From Chitinophagaceae bacterium (GTDB taxonomy: Bacteria > Bacteroidota > Bacteroidia > Chitinophagales > UBA10324): a stretch of 64,000 bases of DNA. The DNA lies in contig CANJII010000003.1 of NCBI GenBank assembly GCA_947474435.1, positions 62,001-126,000 of the forward strand. The letters run 5' to 3'. Shown here one piece after another: positions 50,408 through 59,877 of this stretch; the first letter of the stretch is position 1, and each line of letters begins with the position of its first letter. The notes under the pieces were generated by a model that was given only the letters and a program-made list of their open reading frames with translations, ran no database searches and was not told the origin of the DNA. A program made the position numbers and the translations under genes.

Positions 50408-51931
50408 ATGACATCAGTTTTCATTAAAGACCTTGCAAAGTATGAAGGTCAGGAAGTGCAATTGCAGGGGTGGGTTTACAACAAGCGTTCCGGCAAGGGA
50501 TTGTTTTTTATTGTGCTGCGCGATGGCTTCGGGTACTGCCAGTGTGTGGTGGACGAAAAAATTGTGAATTCCGAATCGTTTGAAGCATCGAAAAATTTAA
50601 CCCAGGAAAGCTCGTGCACCATAGTTGGTATAGTGGTGAAGGACGAACGACAAATGGGTGGATATGAAATTCAAGCAACGAGTGTTGAAGTAATTTCTAT
50701 TGCAGAGGAATTTCCGATTTCAAAAAAAGAACATGGAGTTGATTTTCTGATGGATGAGCGGCACTTGTGGTTGCGCACGCAACGGCAATGGGCAATCATG
50801 CGCATTCGTAACAAGATGATTTTTTCCATTCACAAATTTTTTCAGTCGAATGATTTTGTGCAAATGGATGCTCCGATTTTCACAGGCAATGCAGTGGAAG
50901 GAACGAGCACATTATTCGAAACAGATTTTTACGGACAAAGCGCATACTTGAGTCAGAGTGGACAATTGTATGGCGAAGCGATGGCAATGGCGTTCAACAA
51001 GATTTACACTTTCGGTCCTACTTTCAGAGCAGAGAAATCGAAAACGCGCCGACACTTATCAGAGTTCTGGATGATAGAACCCGAAATGGCTTTTCATGAT
51101 TTAGACATGAACATGAATGTGATTGAAGCGATGATGAAATTTGTAGTGAATGAATTAGTAGTGGTGTGCGCAGAAGAATTTAAAATCATTGGTCGCGATG
51201 TATCTATTCTTAAAAATATTAATCGTCCGTTTCCTCGCATTGCTTATGATGATGCTGTGGATATGATTCTCGGGAAGAAAGATGTGGATGGAAAAAACAG
51301 TATTGCATTATTAGAAGGCGATTTGAAAAAAGTGCAGGACAGAATTGCTGAAGTGAAAAAAGAAACTGAAGAGCGCGAAGCAAAACTGAAAGATGCCGGA
51401 ATGAAAAAAGGCGAAATTGCTTTCAACCAAAACAAAATTGATTCACTGAAAAATGAATTGAAAGATTTGGAAGAAGATGAGCGCAACATTCCGAATTGGT
51501 TGAACTCGGCAAAGAATTTTCAGCGCGGAGATGATTTCGGTGGCTCCGATGAAACTGTGCTCACACGATTATTTGATATTCCGATTATGATTTACAACTG
51601 GCCTCACGAAGTGAAAGCATTTTATCTGAAGCGCGATAAGAATGCACCGCATTTAGCGAAAGGTGTTGATGTGTTAGCACCCGAAGGATACGGAGAAATT
51701 GTTGGCGGCGGCGAAAGAGAAACAGATATTAATTTACTGAAAGAAAAAATTATTGAACACAAATTACCAATGGAAGCATTCGAATGGTACCTCGATTTGC
51801 GTCGCTATGGTTCAGTGAAACACGCGGGCTTCGGATTGGGCTTGGAAAGATTGGTAGCTTGGGTTTGTAAGTTGCCGCATGTACGCGAGACCATTCCGTT
51901 TCCACGGATGTATGGAAGGTTGTTTCCATAG
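50408..51931 (+). CDS. asnS: Asparaginyl-tRNA synthetase with coiled-coil insertion
   Basis: GNAVEGTSTLFETDFYG, TFGPTFRAEKSKTRRHLSEFWMIEPEMAF, GFGLGLERLVAWVCKLPHVRETIPFPRMYGRLFP. Confidence 0.97.
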   Translation: MTSVFIKDLAKYEGQEVQLQGWVYNKRSGKGLFFIVLRDGFGYCQCVVDEKIVNSESFEASKNLTQESSCTIVGIVVKDERQMGGYEIQATSVEVISIAEEFPISKKEHGVDFLMDERHLWLRTQRQWAIMRIRNKMIFSIHKFFQSNDFVQMDAPIFTGNAVEGTSTLFETDFYGQSAYLSQSGQLYGEAMAMAFNKIYTFGPTFRAEKSKTRRHLSEFWMIEPEMAFHDLDMNMNVIEAMMKFVVNELVVVCAEEFKIIGRDVSILKNINRPFPRIAYDDAVDMILGKKDVDGKNSIALLEGDLKKVQDRIAEVKKETEEREAKLKDAGMKKGEIAFNQNKIDSLKNELKDLEEDERNIPNWLNSAKNFQRGDDFGGSDETVLTRLFDIPIMIYNWPHEVKAFYLKRDKNAPHLAKGVDVLAPEGYGEIVGGGERETDINLLKEKIIEHKLPMEAFEWYLDLRRYGSVKHAGFGLGLERLVAWVCKLPHVRETIPFPRMYGRLFP

Positions 51932-51958
51932 CGCATATTGCAAAGATTTTTAGGTTAA

Positions 51959-52007
51959 AAAAGCAACACCAGGTTCATTTCCAGTTAAATCTCTTTCCGT
52001 TGCTTTT
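51959..52007 (+). terminator. Possible terminator after asnS
   Basis: AAAAGCAAC / GTTGCTTTT, 9-bp stem with a large loop of about 30 nt. Confidence 0.45.
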
Positions 52008-52078
52008 CATAAAAATGATTTTTATTTATGTGATTCGACTCGATTACAAAAAGGTGTTTTTATTTATAAGAAAAGATA

Positions 52079-52855
52079 TTACAGTTTAATTTTTAAAAGT
52101 ACCGGACAGTGATCGCTGTGTCTTACTTCAGGTAAAATTTCTGACGATACTAAATCTTTTTCCAATTCCTTAGTTGCATTGTGATAATCAATCCGCCATC
52201 CTTTGTTGTTTGCGCGGGCATTAAAAAAATTACTCCACCAGGTGTATTGATGAGGTTCTTGATTGAAGTGGCGGAAAGTATCTATCCATCCGGTCTCAAA
52301 AAATTTTGTCATCCATTCCCTTTCTTCCGGAAGAAAGCCTGATGAGTTTTTATTTCCTTTCGGGTCGTGAATGTCAATGGGCTGATGGCAGATATTGTAA
52401 TCACCTGATAGAATAATTTTATTTCTGGTCTTCTTCAATTTGATTAAATAATCCAGGTAATCATTGAGGAAATTATACTTAAACCCCTGACGAATTTCTC
52501 CTGTTGTTCCGCTTGGAAAATAAGTGTTGATGAAAGTGGTGTCGCCAATATCCATTCGCAATACTCTTCCCTCGCTGTCATATTGATTCAGACTTATTCC
52601 TAATTTAATCTGGTCGGGTTTTAATTTAGTGAGAATACCCACGCCGCTGTATCCTTTCTTCTCTGCTGAAAACCAGAAGTGATGGTAACCAAGATTTTCA
52701 AATTCTTTCACATCAATTTGTTCCGGCTGCGCTTTTGTTTCCTGAAACATAACCACATCATACTTGTTTTCTTTCAGCCAATCCACCAATCCTTTTTTCA
52801 TGGCAGCGCGAATGCCATTGACATTGTATGTGATGAGAGAAATTTGTGAAGACAT
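52079..52855 (-). CDS. xth: Exodeoxyribonuclease III
   Basis: LITYNVNGIRAAMKKGLVDWLKENKYDVVMFQETKAQ, SGDYNICH, WRIDYHNAT, EVRHSDHCPVLLKI. Confidence 0.95.
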   Translation of the reverse strand: MSSQISLITYNVNGIRAAMKKGLVDWLKENKYDVVMFQETKAQPEQIDVKEFENLGYHHFWFSAEKKGYSGVGILTKLKPDQIKLGISLNQYDSEGRVLRMDIGDTTFINTYFPSGTTGEIRQGFKYNFLNDYLDYLIKLKKTRNKIILSGDYNICHQPIDIHDPKGNKNSSGFLPEEREWMTKFFETGWIDTFRHFNQEPHQYTWWSNFFNARANNKGWRIDYHNATKELEKDLVSSEILPEVRHSDHCPVLLKIKL

Positions 52856-52912
52856 TTTTTTTATTTAATTTTTATTCAGACAAGAATAAAGAGAATCATT
52901 TATAAAAAGCAA

Positions 52913-52949
52913 TTGGACAAATTTGCAATTGGATTGCAAATTTGTCCAA
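52913..52949 (-). terminator. Perfect 17-bp-arm hairpin downstream of the amine oxidase gene
   Basis: TTGGACAAATTTGCAAT-TGG-ATTGCAAATTTGTCCAA; minus strand continues TTGCTTTTTAT. Confidence 0.7.
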
Positions 52950-52964
52950 CATTACGAATAGAAA

Positions 52965-54644
52965 TTAATGTGTAAGAATTCTTCTTCCCTCACTTTCTTC
53001 TTCTATTCTGTTACCACCACAAAATGTTTCCATGATTTTTCCAGCTGCTTTTTTTCCTGTTTCTGCTGCACCATTCATGTAACCTTGATACCAAAGCGAA
53101 CAATGTTCTCCGGCAAAATGCAGGTTGCCAATACTTTTTCTCTCAGCTCCTGCAATGGTTGTAAACTGACCCGGGCGATAGCACGCATAACTTGCAAGTG
53201 TGTGAGGATGACTTGGCCAGTGCATTCGCTGAACATTTCCATTGTAATGAGTTGTAACACCATTCCAGATTTGTTCCAACTTCGGCAGATAAATATCTTT
53301 TTGTGATTGCGGTGTTCCGCTGCCTAAATCATTCCCCAGATTTCCTCCAACGAAAACAGTAAATCCTCCATTTGTTCCTCCTTGCAATTGACTGTTATCC
53401 CAGCCGGTTTGCAAACCATTATCTGAAAAAGTATATCCTGTATAACCCTGTGTTCGCCAATAGCGGTTATTGAATCCCATCATCAGTTTTGCATTGGAGC
53501 CATAACCAAGATTCTGTATCGCATATGTTTTCCATGAAGGGAGTGTTAAATCTAGAATCACATTTTTAAGAATAGTAAATGGTATAGCAAGCACCACTAC
53601 ATCAGCACTTACTTGTTCAGTTGCTCCGTTCGGTTTTTCAAACCATAGTTTATAAGTACCATTTGCCAATTGCTGCAGCTTCACTAATTTTCGTTCAAGT
53701 ATTACACGGTTTTGCACCTGCTCGTAAATCTTATTTATCAGGCGTTGATTACCTCCCTGAATTTTATATCGCTCATCACTTTCACCGAAAATATCGAATG
53801 TGCCTTGTGATACATCAGCAGAAAATAAATACAGGAAGTTGATTGAAGATTGATCATCCACTTCTCGGCCGTATTCAGTAAGGTAGGCAACTTCCAATGC
53901 TTCGCGAATCCATCCGCTCATTCCAATCGAATCAAAATATTCGGAGATGGATTGGTTATCGTAAAAATCTGCGTTGCCATAATTATTGTAAACCATCACA
54001 TTTGGCAACGCATCAATATCAGATTGAATTTGTGTGGCATAAGGAAGAAATGCATTTATTACTTGAGTGAGCGAATAATGTTGACCGTTGAAATAATAAT
54101 CCTGCATGTTCAATGCGGTTTCACTTGGAAGAAATGTATCAATCAATGGAAGATTAAATTCATTCGCAAGATGAATCATATCGGTATGAATACTGTCAAT
54201 AAATTCTCCACCTAATTCAGTGGTAAGACCAGGCGCCATAATATTATTTGAGGTGTAAATACGACCACCAACTCGTGTACTGGATTCATACACTTTTGCC
54301 ATAACTCCTTCCTTCTTCAATTGATAGCAACAATTCAATCCGGCCATTCCTCCTCCGACAATCACAATGTTTGTATCACAACTTTTCTTTTCACTTGAGC
54401 CTGTTGCCGCCAAAATTTCATTTCCTTTTTTACAAGAAGCAACTAAACCTGCGGCGCCAAAAACTAATCCTGCTTTTGCAGTAGTAGATAAAAAATTTCG
54501 ACGCGAAGCACTTCGTGGTTGCGAAATCATATCAGCTAATTCATCAACCGGTGGTGCTGATTTATTTTTTGAAAGCAGTGCTAATTGAAATGCTTTTTTT
54601 AAAGTGCGAAGCAGTTCGGTGCGAGATTGTAAGTGACGACTCAT
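52965..54644 (-). CDS. FAD-dependent flavin amine oxidase with Tat-like N-terminus
   Basis: RRNFLSTTAKAGLVFGAAGLVASC; NIVIVGGGMAGLNCCYQLKKEGVMAKVYESSTRVGGRIYT. Confidence 0.92.
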   Translation of the reverse strand: MSRHLQSRTELLRTLKKAFQLALLSKNKSAPPVDELADMISQPRSASRRNFLSTTAKAGLVFGAAGLVASCKKGNEILAATGSSEKKSCDTNIVIVGGGMAGLNCCYQLKKEGVMAKVYESSTRVGGRIYTSNNIMAPGLTTELGGEFIDSIHTDMIHLANEFNLPLIDTFLPSETALNMQDYYFNGQHYSLTQVINAFLPYATQIQSDIDALPNVMVYNNYGNADFYDNQSISEYFDSIGMSGWIREALEVAYLTEYGREVDDQSSINFLYLFSADVSQGTFDIFGESDERYKIQGGNQRLINKIYEQVQNRVILERKLVKLQQLANGTYKLWFEKPNGATEQVSADVVVLAIPFTILKNVILDLTLPSWKTYAIQNLGYGSNAKLMMGFNNRYWRTQGYTGYTFSDNGLQTGWDNSQLQGGTNGGFTVFVGGNLGNDLGSGTPQSQKDIYLPKLEQIWNGVTTHYNGNVQRMHWPSHPHTLASYACYRPGQFTTIAGAERKSIGNLHFAGEHCSLWYQGYMNGAAETGKKAAGKIMETFCGGNRIEEESEGRRILTH

Positions 54645-54808
54645 AAGTAATTTTTTTATTGGGATGGAATGTAGGAGAATAAATTTGAACTCAGTTCTTT
54701 TTTTTGTTGATCGTATTTTTTATTGCTTTAACAATAATAATTTGGGTACCTGATTTTTAAAATAGTTGTATCCATGAATATTAATTTCCAATTCATTTTC
54801 ACTCTAAC

Positions 54809-54838
54809 CTTGAAAATTCAATTGTTGGGTTACATTTG
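54809..54838 (+). promoter_or_regulatory. Bacteroidota-type promoter (CTTG-N18-TACATTTG)
   Basis: TACATTTG at 54831-54838 with TTG at -33-like spacing, upstream of HU-like gene. Confidence 0.5.
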
Positions 54839-54883
54839 CACCCCTCATAATTAAAAAGCTAAAAGGCTGTAAATCATACTTGA

Positions 54884-55192
54884 ATGAGAAAAGCTGACCT
54901 GATAAATAAGATTTCGGAAAAAACCGGATTACCAAAGAATGATGTTTTGATTTCAATGGAGGCATTTTTTAAAGAAGTGAAAGAATCATTGAAGCAAGGG
55001 GATAATGTGTACATCAGAGGCTTCGGAAGTTTTGTTGTAAAGAAGCGTGCTTCTAAAATCGGTCGCATTATTACTCGCAATGAAAGCATCGTGATTCCTG
55101 AACATTACATTCCTGCATTTAAACCTGCAAAGGTTTTTACTGACAGAGTGAAGAGCGCGAATGCGAAGAAGGCATTAGCTGAAAAAAAATAA
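54884..55192 (+). CDS. HU/IHF-family DNA-binding protein (second paralogue)
   Basis: MRKADLINKISEKTGLPKNDVLISMEAFFKEVKESLKQGDNVYIRGFGSFVVKKRASKIGR. Confidence 0.94.
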   Translation: MRKADLINKISEKTGLPKNDVLISMEAFFKEVKESLKQGDNVYIRGFGSFVVKKRASKIGRIITRNESIVIPEHYIPAFKPAKVFTDRVKSANAKKALAEKK

Positions 55193-55198
55193 TTTGCA

Positions 55199-56053
55199 TT
55201 GAGTAAAACCGGAATACAACAAGTTCTTTTAGTGCTCATTGGAGTGGGATTGGTGCTTGCGCTGTTTTTTTTTGGTGATACAAAAACCCGACTGGTTGCA
55301 GAAGCGAAAGGTCCGATGCAGGGAGGTGAAATGCCAAGCAGAACAAGCACCATGTCGTTCGATAAATTGCTTGAACTGGCAAGCGGCACTTTAACCAAGG
55401 AGCAAAAAGATTCCGTTTCAATGCTTCAGCAGTTGGTTGATAAATCATCAACAACTGAAAAAGCAAAGTCGCTCGAAAATCTGGCGAATCTTTGGGCACG
55501 CACACAAAATTTAATTGTGAGTGCGCATTATTTTGAAGAGGCCGCTAAACTGGACTCAACAAAAGATAAATGGAAAACAGCGGGCGATTATTATTTCGTG
55601 GGTTTGCAAAACACAGGAGATACAGCAGCTAAACTGTTTGCAGGTCAGCGATCGTTTGAATGTTATGCTGCGGCATCGAGGTTTGATACTTCAGACACCA
55701 AATTGAAAGTGCTGGAAGCAGTGAGTTTGATTGATGGGGTTGGAAATGTGATGAGCGGAGTTTTACTTTTAAAAGAAGTAGAAAAAACAGACCCCGACAA
55801 TGAACTGATGAATGTGACTTTGGGCCGTCTCGCCATCGTTTCAGGTCAGTATCCGAAAGCAATCACCCGATTGGAGCGAACGATTAAGTTGTATCCGAAA
55901 AACACGGAAGCTTACTTTCACCTCGGAGAAGCATACAGGGCAACAGGACAAAAAAATGAAGCAATAAAAATGTTTGAGAAGTGTAAGGAACTTGAAAAAT
56001 CACCTTCGTTTCAAAAACAGTTAGACGAATACATTAACCAAATAAAAAATTAA
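55199..56053 (+). CDS. Tetratricopeptide repeat protein with N-terminal TM
   Basis: TTG start; TPR-like KAITRLERTIKLYPKNTEAYFHLGEAYRATGQKNEAIKMFEKC. Confidence 0.85.
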   Translation: MSKTGIQQVLLVLIGVGLVLALFFFGDTKTRLVAEAKGPMQGGEMPSRTSTMSFDKLLELASGTLTKEQKDSVSMLQQLVDKSSTTEKAKSLENLANLWARTQNLIVSAHYFEEAAKLDSTKDKWKTAGDYYFVGLQNTGDTAAKLFAGQRSFECYAAASRFDTSDTKLKVLEAVSLIDGVGNVMSGVLLLKEVEKTDPDNELMNVTLGRLAIVSGQYPKAITRLERTIKLYPKNTEAYFHLGEAYRATGQKNEAIKMFEKCKELEKSPSFQKQLDEYINQIKN

Positions 56054-56059
56054 AAATCT

Positions 56060-56155
56060 ATGCCAAGCGGTAAGAAAAGAAAGCGTCATAAAATGGCGAC
56101 CCACAAGCGCAAAAAAAGATTACGCAAGAACAGACATAAAAAGAAAAACAAGTAG
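56060..56155 (+). CDS. 31-aa highly basic conserved-type small protein (AURKAIP1/COX24-like, candidate ribosome-associated)
   Basis: MPSGKKRKRHKMATHKRKKRLRKNRHKKKNK, 6 nt after the TPR stop; not in ORF track because of length. Confidence 0.75.
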   Translation: MPSGKKRKRHKMATHKRKKRLRKNRHKKKNK

Positions 56156-56287
56156 TCATTGTTTTTTTTGAAAAGTTTCTCTGATAATTTTTCATCTTAC
56201 TTTTCTATTTGATTAGTGTATGTGAAAAAGAAATACTCATTAACAGAGTTGCTTTTTAATCAAACATAAAATTTGAAAATCTTAATG

Positions 56288-56325
56288 CCCGGCTGCCATT
56301 TATTGTGGTCGGGTCTGTTTTATTT
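56288..56325 (+). terminator. Weak terminator-like hairpin before rng
   Basis: CCCGgctgCCA...TGGtCGGG followed by TCTGTTTTATTTTT. Confidence 0.4.
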
Positions 56326-56354
56326 TTAAGGTATTTAAGTAGCACAAAAGTTTA

Positions 56355-57992
56355 ATGGCAGACGAGATCATCACCAACAAGCCACCCGAATTAGTTGACA
56401 AGACTGAAAAAAAACAGCCTGCTCAGGTAACAAGGGAATTGTATGTGAACACTGCAACAGGTGGCGGAATAGAAATAGCTTTACTCGAAGACAAAAAATT
56501 AGTTGAGATACAACAAGACCAACTCAACTCTTCATTCTCTATTGGTGATATTGTACTAGCGAGATTGCAAAAAGTATTGCCCGGTTTGAATGCGGCATTT
56601 GTTGATATTGGTTTTCAGAAAAATGGTTTTCTGCATTACTCCGACCTTGGTTCGCAAATTCGTTCGGTACAGAAATACACCAACATGGCAATTGCCGGTC
56701 AGGCAACAGGTGATTTAGCCAACTTTAAAATTGAACCTGAAACTTATAAAACCGGTCGCATCGGAAATGTATTCAGCAAGCGCGATCCTGTGTTGGTTCA
56801 AATTACAAAAGAACCCATCAGCACAAAAGGCCATCGCCTCAGCTGCGATATTTCATTGGCAGGAAGATATGTGGTGCTCATTCCTTTTAAGAATGAAATT
56901 AATATTTCGAAAAAAATTACTTCAGGCGACGAGCGCAAACGGTTGTTGCGATTGGTAGAAAGCATTCGACCAAAAAATTTCGGTGTGATTGTGCGAACAG
57001 TGGCTGAAGGAAAAACTGTTGCTGACTTGCACGAAGACATTGAAACAATGAGCAAGAAGTGGAACGAAATGTCAACCGCTTTGAAAGATGCAACTTCTCC
57101 GAGAAAAGTATTAAGTGAGATGGATAAAACTTCCACCATGCTTCGGGATATGTTGAATCCTTCGTTCAACAAAATTGTGGTTACCAGCAAGGAGATGTTT
57201 GATGATATCCGCACCTATATCAGCCGCATTGCTCCCGATAAAGAAAGTATTGTTCAGTTATACTCGGGCAAAACTCCGCTCTTCGATCAGTTTGATATTA
57301 CTCGACAGATAAAATCAACTTTCGGAAAAACAGTAAACCTTGATAGTGGTGCTTATTTAATTATCGAACACACCGAAGCACTGCATGTGGTGGATGTGAA
57401 CAGCGGCCACAAAATGGGCAACGACGATAACATGGAAGGCAACGCCATGAAGGTGAACATGGAAGCGGCCGAAGAAATTGCACGGCAACTTCGCCTTCGT
57501 GATATTGGCGGAATTATCGTGATTGATTTTATTGATGTTCGCAATCCTGAAAACAAACGGATACTCAACAATGCAATGATGAATTTTATGAAGGCCGATA
57601 AAGCCCGTCATACCATTTTACCATTGAGCAAATTCGGCATCATGCAAATCACACGGCAGCGTGTGAAGCCGCAGATAAATATTGTTACGAGTGAAACCTG
57701 TCCTACCTGTAATGGCACCGGATTAATTGGTCCTTCTATTTTATTATCAGATGATATTGAAAAGAAACTTGAGCACCTGATTACCAAACAGAATCAGAAA
57801 AAAATTACACTCTTTGTTCATCCGTATCTTGAATCGTATTTCAAACAAGGAATTTTATTTTCATCCATACAATGGAAGTGGCGCCGCAAGTATGGTCAGT
57901 GGGTTACCATTGACAGCAGTGAATCGAACCCCATTAACGAATATCATTTTTATGATAAGAACGGGGAAGAGATTGAAGTGGAAGCGAAGTAA
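56355..57992 (+). CDS. rng: Ribonuclease E/G
   Basis: S1-like VLPGLNAAFVDIGFQKNGFLHYSDL; DVNSGHK; GGIIVIDFIDV; CPTCNGTG zinc link. Confidence 0.96.
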   Translation: MADEIITNKPPELVDKTEKKQPAQVTRELYVNTATGGGIEIALLEDKKLVEIQQDQLNSSFSIGDIVLARLQKVLPGLNAAFVDIGFQKNGFLHYSDLGSQIRSVQKYTNMAIAGQATGDLANFKIEPETYKTGRIGNVFSKRDPVLVQITKEPISTKGHRLSCDISLAGRYVVLIPFKNEINISKKITSGDERKRLLRLVESIRPKNFGVIVRTVAEGKTVADLHEDIETMSKKWNEMSTALKDATSPRKVLSEMDKTSTMLRDMLNPSFNKIVVTSKEMFDDIRTYISRIAPDKESIVQLYSGKTPLFDQFDITRQIKSTFGKTVNLDSGAYLIIEHTEALHVVDVNSGHKMGNDDNMEGNAMKVNMEAAEEIARQLRLRDIGGIIVIDFIDVRNPENKRILNNAMMNFMKADKARHTILPLSKFGIMQITRQRVKPQINIVTSETCPTCNGTGLIGPSILLSDDIEKKLEHLITKQNQKKITLFVHPYLESYFKQGILFSSIQWKWRRKYGQWVTIDSSESNPINEYHFYDKNGEEIEVEAK

Positions 57993-58236
57993 CTGAAATG
58001 TTTTCCATATTAAATTTTCAGGGCATAAGAAATTTACATTCGTGTTACGCAAAAAATTCACCGGTAAGTTTTTGAAAAAATTCTCTGAGTAATAATTTGA
58101 ATAAGAAAACAAGTTGGTTTTCAGAACAATCAATCAATCTGTGAATCTCTGCTTGATGCAGCTATATCTGACTATACTTTTTCTGAGATCAATTTCCTCT
58201 AATGGTCAAAAATTGTTTTGTTGATTTACTCCCTGA

Positions 58237-59877
58237 ATGAAAAATATTTTTCAATCACCATACATACTCATCTTTATTCTCTGCTTGTGTTCAGTTGCAA
58301 TCAGAGTTCCACAATTAAATCGTCCGCTGAGCAAGCATCATGAATTTGTAACGGCTCATGCTTTGCGCACAATGGAAATATGGAATATGCAAGGCGCATC
58401 ACACTTTAATTTTAATCCGGTAATGAGTTATGCGGGCAATGAAAATAAATTCATCAATAACCAGACAACAGAAAATTATGATGCTGCAGGAAACTCTTAT
58501 TACCTGAGTTATCCTCCTTTTGCTTACATACTACCATACTTTGTTTTAGGTGGGTGGATGAATGCACCAACTGTTTTATCACTTCAGTTATTTAATATGT
58601 TGTTGCATTTGATTGAATGTTTTTTTTTGTATCAAATCTGTTTTTTGTTATTGCCTCGGTTCGTGTCCACACGAACCAGAATAAATAAAATCGGAATCAT
58701 TGCCGTGCTCGTTCATTTATTTTCTCCATGCTTATTGTGGTTTCATGGGAATGTTTATTTCACTGATATGCCGGCGCTCACCTTTTTTCTGTTGAATGTT
58801 TGGTTGTGGTTGAAGTATAGTGTTGAGGTGGTTCGAGGGGACACGAACCATGGCGCAGGCGAGGTAGTTCGTGATGACATGAACCTCGGCGCAAATAATA
58901 AACTGCCTCAGTTCGTGTCTCCACGAACCGAAACAAATGCATTGATGCTTCTTGCCTTTTTTATCAGCTCATTTTTATTTTCATACACTGAATATCTCGG
59001 GGTCACTTATGCAATTATCATTTTCATTTATTCACTTTTCAACCGAAAATATTTATTCAAAGCAATCAGTATTTGTGCCGGCTCAGTTTGTGCCATTGCA
59101 TTAATGCTTTATCAATATTCATTAATCGGTGGTTGGGAAAAACTGATGGCGTTTATGCAACTTCGATATTCCGTTAGAGGAGCAAGTCCACATTCTTCCA
59201 TCACACAATTATTTCTGAGTTGGAAAATTATTGCAATGAATTACTTAACCGGATTTGCGCCATGGATTTTATTATTAGTGATTTTAATTTTTATAAACCG
59301 AAGGAAATTTTTCAAACAAAAATTTTTCAGTCACTCAATCATTTCCCGACTTGAGGTCTGGGATTTCAGCTTCGCTTCAACAAGCATTAAAATTTTTATT
59401 CTGTTGCTCGCTCCGGTTTTGTTGCATCACATTTTATTTCTCAATGCAACAGGTCACGATTTTCAGCAGATGAAAGCCTCACCATTTCTTGCAATAGCAA
59501 TTGCGATGGGTTTTGTTGCGGTCAATAAAAATTGGATGAAAATTATTTTTTCAATTGTTTTAGTTTCGAATATTTTTCTTTTCTATATGATAAACCCCCC
59601 GGGAAAAATTTCTTTAACAGGTGATAATTATAATTTGTTTTTGCAGCAAGGAAAATTTATTCATGAAAATGCAAGTGCCGATGAAGTTGTTTTTCTCAAT
59701 GGAATTTTGGATGAACCTCAATTGGTTTGGTATGCGCAGCGGAATCTTCGTACCATTCAATCAACTGATGAAGCGTATAATTTTTTAAAACAACACAACC
59801 TGACGAAAGGAATTATTTTCACATTTGACCGCAAACAAATTATAAGGGTTGAACAACACATTGAACTCGCGCACTAA
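58237..59877 (+). CDS. Polytopic membrane glycosyltransferase (GT39/GT83-like)
   Basis: 546 aa, many TMs; LNRPLSKHHEFVTAHALRTMEIW, YLSYPPFAYILPYF, WFHGNVYFTDMPAL. Confidence 0.82.
   Translation: MKNIFQSPYILIFILCLCSVAIRVPQLNRPLSKHHEFVTAHALRTMEIWNMQGASHFNFNPVMSYAGNENKFINNQTTENYDAAGNSYYLSYPPFAYILPYFVLGGWMNAPTVLSLQLFNMLLHLIECFFLYQICFLLLPRFVSTRTRINKIGIIAVLVHLFSPCLLWFHGNVYFTDMPALTFFLLNVWLWLKYSVEVVRGDTNHGAGEVVRDDMNLGANNKLPQFVSPRTETNALMLLAFFISSFLFSYTEYLGVTYAIIIFIYSLFNRKYLFKAISICAGSVCAIALMLYQYSLIGGWEKLMAFMQLRYSVRGASPHSSITQLFLSWKIIAMNYLTGFAPWILLLVILIFINRRKFFKQKFFSHSIISRLEVWDFSFASTSIKIFILLLAPVLLHHILFLNATGHDFQQMKASPFLAIAIAMGFVAVNKNWMKIIFSIVLVSNIFLFYMINPPGKISLTGDNYNLFLQQGKFIHENASADEVVFLNGILDEPQLVWYAQRNLRTIQSTDEAYNFLKQHNLTKGIIFTFDRKQIIRVEQHIELAH
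58658..58677. repeat. Perfect palindrome GGTTCGTGT-CC-ACACGAACC inside the GT gene
   Basis: 9-bp perfect arms, 2-nt spacer; in frame, encodes RFVSTRT. Confidence 0.85.
58825..58930. repeat. Cluster of three palindromic elements, two as a 36-bp tandem repeat, inside the GT gene
   Basis: Units 58825-58860 and 58861-58896 (26/36 identical) plus inverted core GTTCGTG-TCTC-CACGAAC 58911-58928. Confidence 0.85.

Noticed and set aside
54884-55192. Phage integration host factor hinting at a mobile island
   Set aside because: Housekeeping HU-type gene in a conserved TPR/rng context; no integrase or phage genes nearby
58825-58930. tRNA gene (GGTTCGA TPsiC-like motif)
   Set aside because: No acceptor stem, anticodon arm or correct length; the GGTTCG motif belongs to the palindromic repeat
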